A DNA stretch of 64,000 nt from contig NZ_JAGINW010000001.1 of NCBI RefSeq assembly GCF_017876405.1, positions 2,989,203 through 3,053,202 on the forward strand, given 5' to 3'. This DNA comes from Kibdelosporangium banguiense. Lineage in GTDB: Bacteria; Actinomycetota; Actinomycetes; Mycobacteriales; Pseudonocardiaceae. Below, piece after piece: positions 62,056 to 64,000 of the stretch. Both the position numbers and the translations under genes were made by a program. The first letter of the stretch is position 1. Each line of letters starts with the position of its first letter. The notes beneath the pieces are model-generated. The model saw only the letters and a list, made by a program, of their open reading frames with translations. It made no database searches and was not told where the DNA came from.

Positions 62056-63705
62056 TCAGCCCGCGCCGCTGCGGAAATTGTCGATCATCAGCTTGCCGCC
62101 CTGGTTGACCACGGTGAACGTGTAGGGCTCGCTGGTGGTGCCGCCGCCGTTCTTCTTGGTGAAGCGCACAGTGCCACGGACCTGGCCGTTTTCGCCCTCG
62201 ACGACGTCAACGATCTTGACGTCGTCGAACCGGGCGTAGAAGTCGAAGAAACCCTGCCTGCCGCCGGAGAGGCCCTGCGCTCTGGGCGTCAGCAGGGCCC
62301 AGGCCTCCTCGGGCTTCTCCGGCAACAGGTCGTAGTACTGGGAGATGAATTGCCCGGCGTTGTCCAGATTCGCGTCCGGATTGGAGGAACTGGTCGTCGT
62401 CGAGGGAGCGGTCGTCGGGGTCGACGCCTTGGTCGTCGGTTTGGGCGTCGTTGTCTGCGTCACGACGACTGTTGTCGTTGCCGGAGGCAGCTGGGTGGCG
62501 GGGTTCGGGGACGCGTTGGTGGGGTTCGACTTGTTCGTGAACAGGCTCGCGACCAGGACGCCGATAGCGGCCGCGCCGACGATGGCCAGAACCGTCAGCA
62601 CGATCTTGCGGACGTCCCGCTTGGATCTTGGCTCGCCTGGGTGGTGCAGCTCGCGGGAGGCCGGTCGCATCGGCGGCTGCGTCGGCGGCGGACCTGGCGG
62701 GCCGCCCATCTGCAGGCCGCCGGGAGGGGTTCTTCGTGGGTCGGACAGCGGGTTCGCGTCCAGCCGGGTGATCGGGTGGTTCGGCGACGGCACCGGCGGC
62801 ACAGGCGGTGCCGGGGGCTGGATCCGGTTGCTGACCGTCGGGCCGTCGTAGTTGCCGGTCAGCAGGCCAGGCGGAATCGGGCGGCCGGCAGCGATCGCGG
62901 CCAGCGCCTCCTTGGCAGCCGCCATTGTCGGCCGCTCTTCGGGCTCTGTGCGCAGCAGCCGCATCAGCAGCGCGGTCAACGGGCCCGCCTGCCGCGGCGG
63001 CGAGATCTTGCCAGCCGCGACCGCGTGTAGCAGCGCGAGCGTGTTCTCGCTCAGACCGAACGGCGAATGACCCTCGACGCAGATGTACAGCGTCGAGCCC
63101 AGGGAGAACACGTCCGACGCGGGCGTCGGCTCCATGCCCTTGGCGACCTCGGGCGCGAGGTACGCGGGCGTGCCCGCGAGCATGCCTGTCGCGGTCACCG
63201 TCACGTCGCCGACCGCACGCGAGATACCGAAGTCTGTGATCTTGACTGAGCCGTCGTCACCGAGCAGCACGTTCGCCGGCTTGATGTCCCGGTGCACGAT
63301 CCCGGCCGCATGCGCGGCGACCAGACCGGCCGCCACCTCGGTCCCGATCCTGGCCGCTTCCTGCGGCGACAGCGTGATCTTGTCGTCCAGCTCGGCCGCG
63401 AGGCTGCGGGACGGCAGGTACTCCATCACCAGCCAGGGCGAGCCGTCGTCGTCGACCACGTCATAGACCGTGATCGCGTTCGGATGCTGCAACCGGGCGG
63501 CGATCCGGCCCTCACGCATCGAGCGCAGCCGGCCTTCCTCAGCCTGCGCGGCACTCAGGCCCGGCTGCTGGAGGAGTTGTTTCACCGCGACCGTGCGGTG
63601 CAACCGCTCGTCCAGCGCCTGCCAGACGACGCCCATGGCGCCGCTGCCGATGCGCTGTCCCAGTCGGTATCGACCCGCCACCAGGCGGTCTTCGTCGGAG
63701 GGCAA
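62056..63705 (-). CDS. PknB-type serine/threonine protein kinase, membrane-anchored
   Basis: 549 residues from TTG 63705, 8 nt after GGGAG. Kinase domain ~12-270: GSGAMGVV glycine loop, Lys42 in VAVKQL, catalytic HRDIKPANV, DFG in ITDFGISRA, APE in YLAPEVAKG. Pro-rich linker, one membrane helix (~375-397, IVLTVLAIVGAAAIGVLVAS), a Thr/Pro-rich stretch, and an extracellular ~100-residue domain (FISQYYDLLPEKPEEAWALL) resembling the SnoaL/NTF2-like sensor found in actinobacterial kinases. No PASTA repeats. Signal unknown. Confidence 0.92.
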   Translation of the reverse strand: MPSDEDRLVAGRYRLGQRIGSGAMGVVWQALDERLHRTVAVKQLLQQPGLSAAQAEEGRLRSMREGRIAARLQHPNAITVYDVVDDDGSPWLVMEYLPSRSLAAELDDKITLSPQEAARIGTEVAAGLVAAHAAGIVHRDIKPANVLLGDDGSVKITDFGISRAVGDVTVTATGMLAGTPAYLAPEVAKGMEPTPASDVFSLGSTLYICVEGHSPFGLSENTLALLHAVAAGKISPPRQAGPLTALLMRLLRTEPEERPTMAAAKEALAAIAAGRPIPPGLLTGNYDGPTVSNRIQPPAPPVPPVPSPNHPITRLDANPLSDPRRTPPGGLQMGGPPGPPPTQPPMRPASRELHHPGEPRSKRDVRKIVLTVLAIVGAAAIGVLVASLFTNKSNPTNASPNPATQLPPATTTVVVTQTTTPKPTTKASTPTTAPSTTTSSSNPDANLDNAGQFISQYYDLLPEKPEEAWALLTPRAQGLSGGRQGFFDFYARFDDVKIVDVVEGENGQVRGTVRFTKKNGGGTTSEPYTFTVVNQGGKLMIDNFRSGAG

Positions 63706-63788
63706 CGCCTAACTCCCGTACGGCTCTGGATGTCTGCGACCGAGGAACTCTACATATGTGTCGTTTGAGGTGGCCCGAGGGTTGCTTG

Positions 63789-64000
63789 CTACGGGCCACC
63801 CGGTCCCGTGGGCGGATTCACCGACCCCGACGGCGGCGGGCTCGTCTTGGTGGTGGTTGTGGTGGTCGTTGTCGTGGTGGTGACGGTCGTCTTGCTCGCC
63901 GTCGTCTTCGGCGGATCGGACGGCTTGGCAGTCGACCTCGGCGTGGCTCGGCTCGTGGTCGTCTCCGTCGTCGTCTCAGTTGACGGCTCGGTGTAGGTCG
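63789..64000 (-). CDS. C-terminal end of a Thr/Pro-rich protein, partial
   Basis: The stop is at 63789 and the gene continues beyond the window; 70 codons are visible. The sequence is Thr/Ser/Pro-rich (EPSTETTTETTTSRATPRST, a run of ten Thr, then PPPSGSVNPPTGPGGP), like the extracytoplasmic tail of a membrane kinase or cell-wall protein. With a kinase gene right after it on the same strand, a second Ser/Thr kinase is plausible but unproven. GC skew from ACC/ACG codons makes the other strand read as a spurious poly-Val frame. Confidence 0.6.
   Translation of the reverse strand, partial: TYTEPSTETTTETTTSRATPRSTAKPSDPPKTTASKTTVTTTTTTTTTTTKTSPPPSGSVNPPTGPGGP

Noticed and set aside
63808..63996. 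Poly-valine membrane-like peptide at the window end
   Set aside because: It is the antisense of a Thr-rich coding tail on the minus strand, which has a sensible stop and composition.

Overview
The window is high-GC DNA from an actinobacterium. Ten or more genes start with GTG or TTG, many neighbours overlap by 4 bp, and several genes look leaderless. There is an ESX-4 type VII secretion locus, a CIRCE-controlled groES-groEL1, and WhiB, BldM-like and SigD regulators. Gene order follows, from memory, the Mycobacterium tuberculosis Rv3396c-Rv3449 block (guaA, choD, guaB3, guaB2, Rv3412, rsdA, sigD, whiB3, groEL1, groES, tsaD, rimI, tsaB, tsaE, alr, nnr, glmS, glmM, rpsI, rplM, esxT, esxU, mycP4). 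Overlaid are genes typical of Pseudonocardiales (a BldM-like regulator, PspC modules, proline-rich and WXG proteins). The best guess is a member of the Pseudonocardiaceae; genus cannot be told from the sequence alone.

Layout. 1-3.6 kb: end of the ESX-4 locus (mycosin C-terminus, two WXG100 proteins, an Hsp70-like T7SS-associated membrane protein). 3.6-5.4 kb: NarL-type two-component system. 5.6-8.2 kb: rplM-rpsI and glmM, each closed by a strong terminator. 8.2-12.9 kb: a proline-rich membrane protein and three genes encoding a WXG-like protein, a 1103-residue repeat protein and a coiled-coil protein, probably T7SS substrates or partners. 12.9-18 kb: hydrolase, glmS, DUF4157 metallopeptidase-like protein, nnr. 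18.3-31.3 kb: alr, hydrolase and tsaE, then about 7.3 kb of accessory genes (Lrp/MFS, carboxyltransferase/MatB-like ligase, SDR/TetR, thioredoxin/MerR) that separate tsaE from tsaB-rimI-tsaD. 31.3-35 kb: secreted amidase and PhoD phosphatase. 35-42.8 kb: groES-groEL1 and the regulatory cluster whiB3, CarH-like MerR, a conserved helical-repeat protein, a BldM-like regulator, sigD-rsdA and DUF5319. 42.9-47.9 kb: guaB, guaB3, GNAT, cholesterol-oxidase-like GMC enzyme. 48-54 kb: covalent-flavin lipoprotein, TPR-CHAT protein, an unlisted 54-residue small protein, aldehyde dehydrogenase. 54-64 kb: guaA, a LiaFSR-like PspC cluster, a trypsin-like protease, EamA/LysR, and Ser/Thr kinases.

The window joins housekeeping functions (ribosome, cell-wall amino-sugar supply, D-alanine, t6A tRNA modification, guanine nucleotides, chaperonin) with developmental and stress regulators. 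The most unusual items are a CarH-like regulator with an intact W-x9-E-H cobalamin/light motif, a BldM-like regulator that has lost all three receiver switch residues, the repeat-rich putative T7SS substrate, the TPR-CHAT protein beside a tiny THHE-repeat protein, and a set of clear operators and long hairpins. No tRNA, rRNA, CRISPR array, insertion sequence or prophage was seen.
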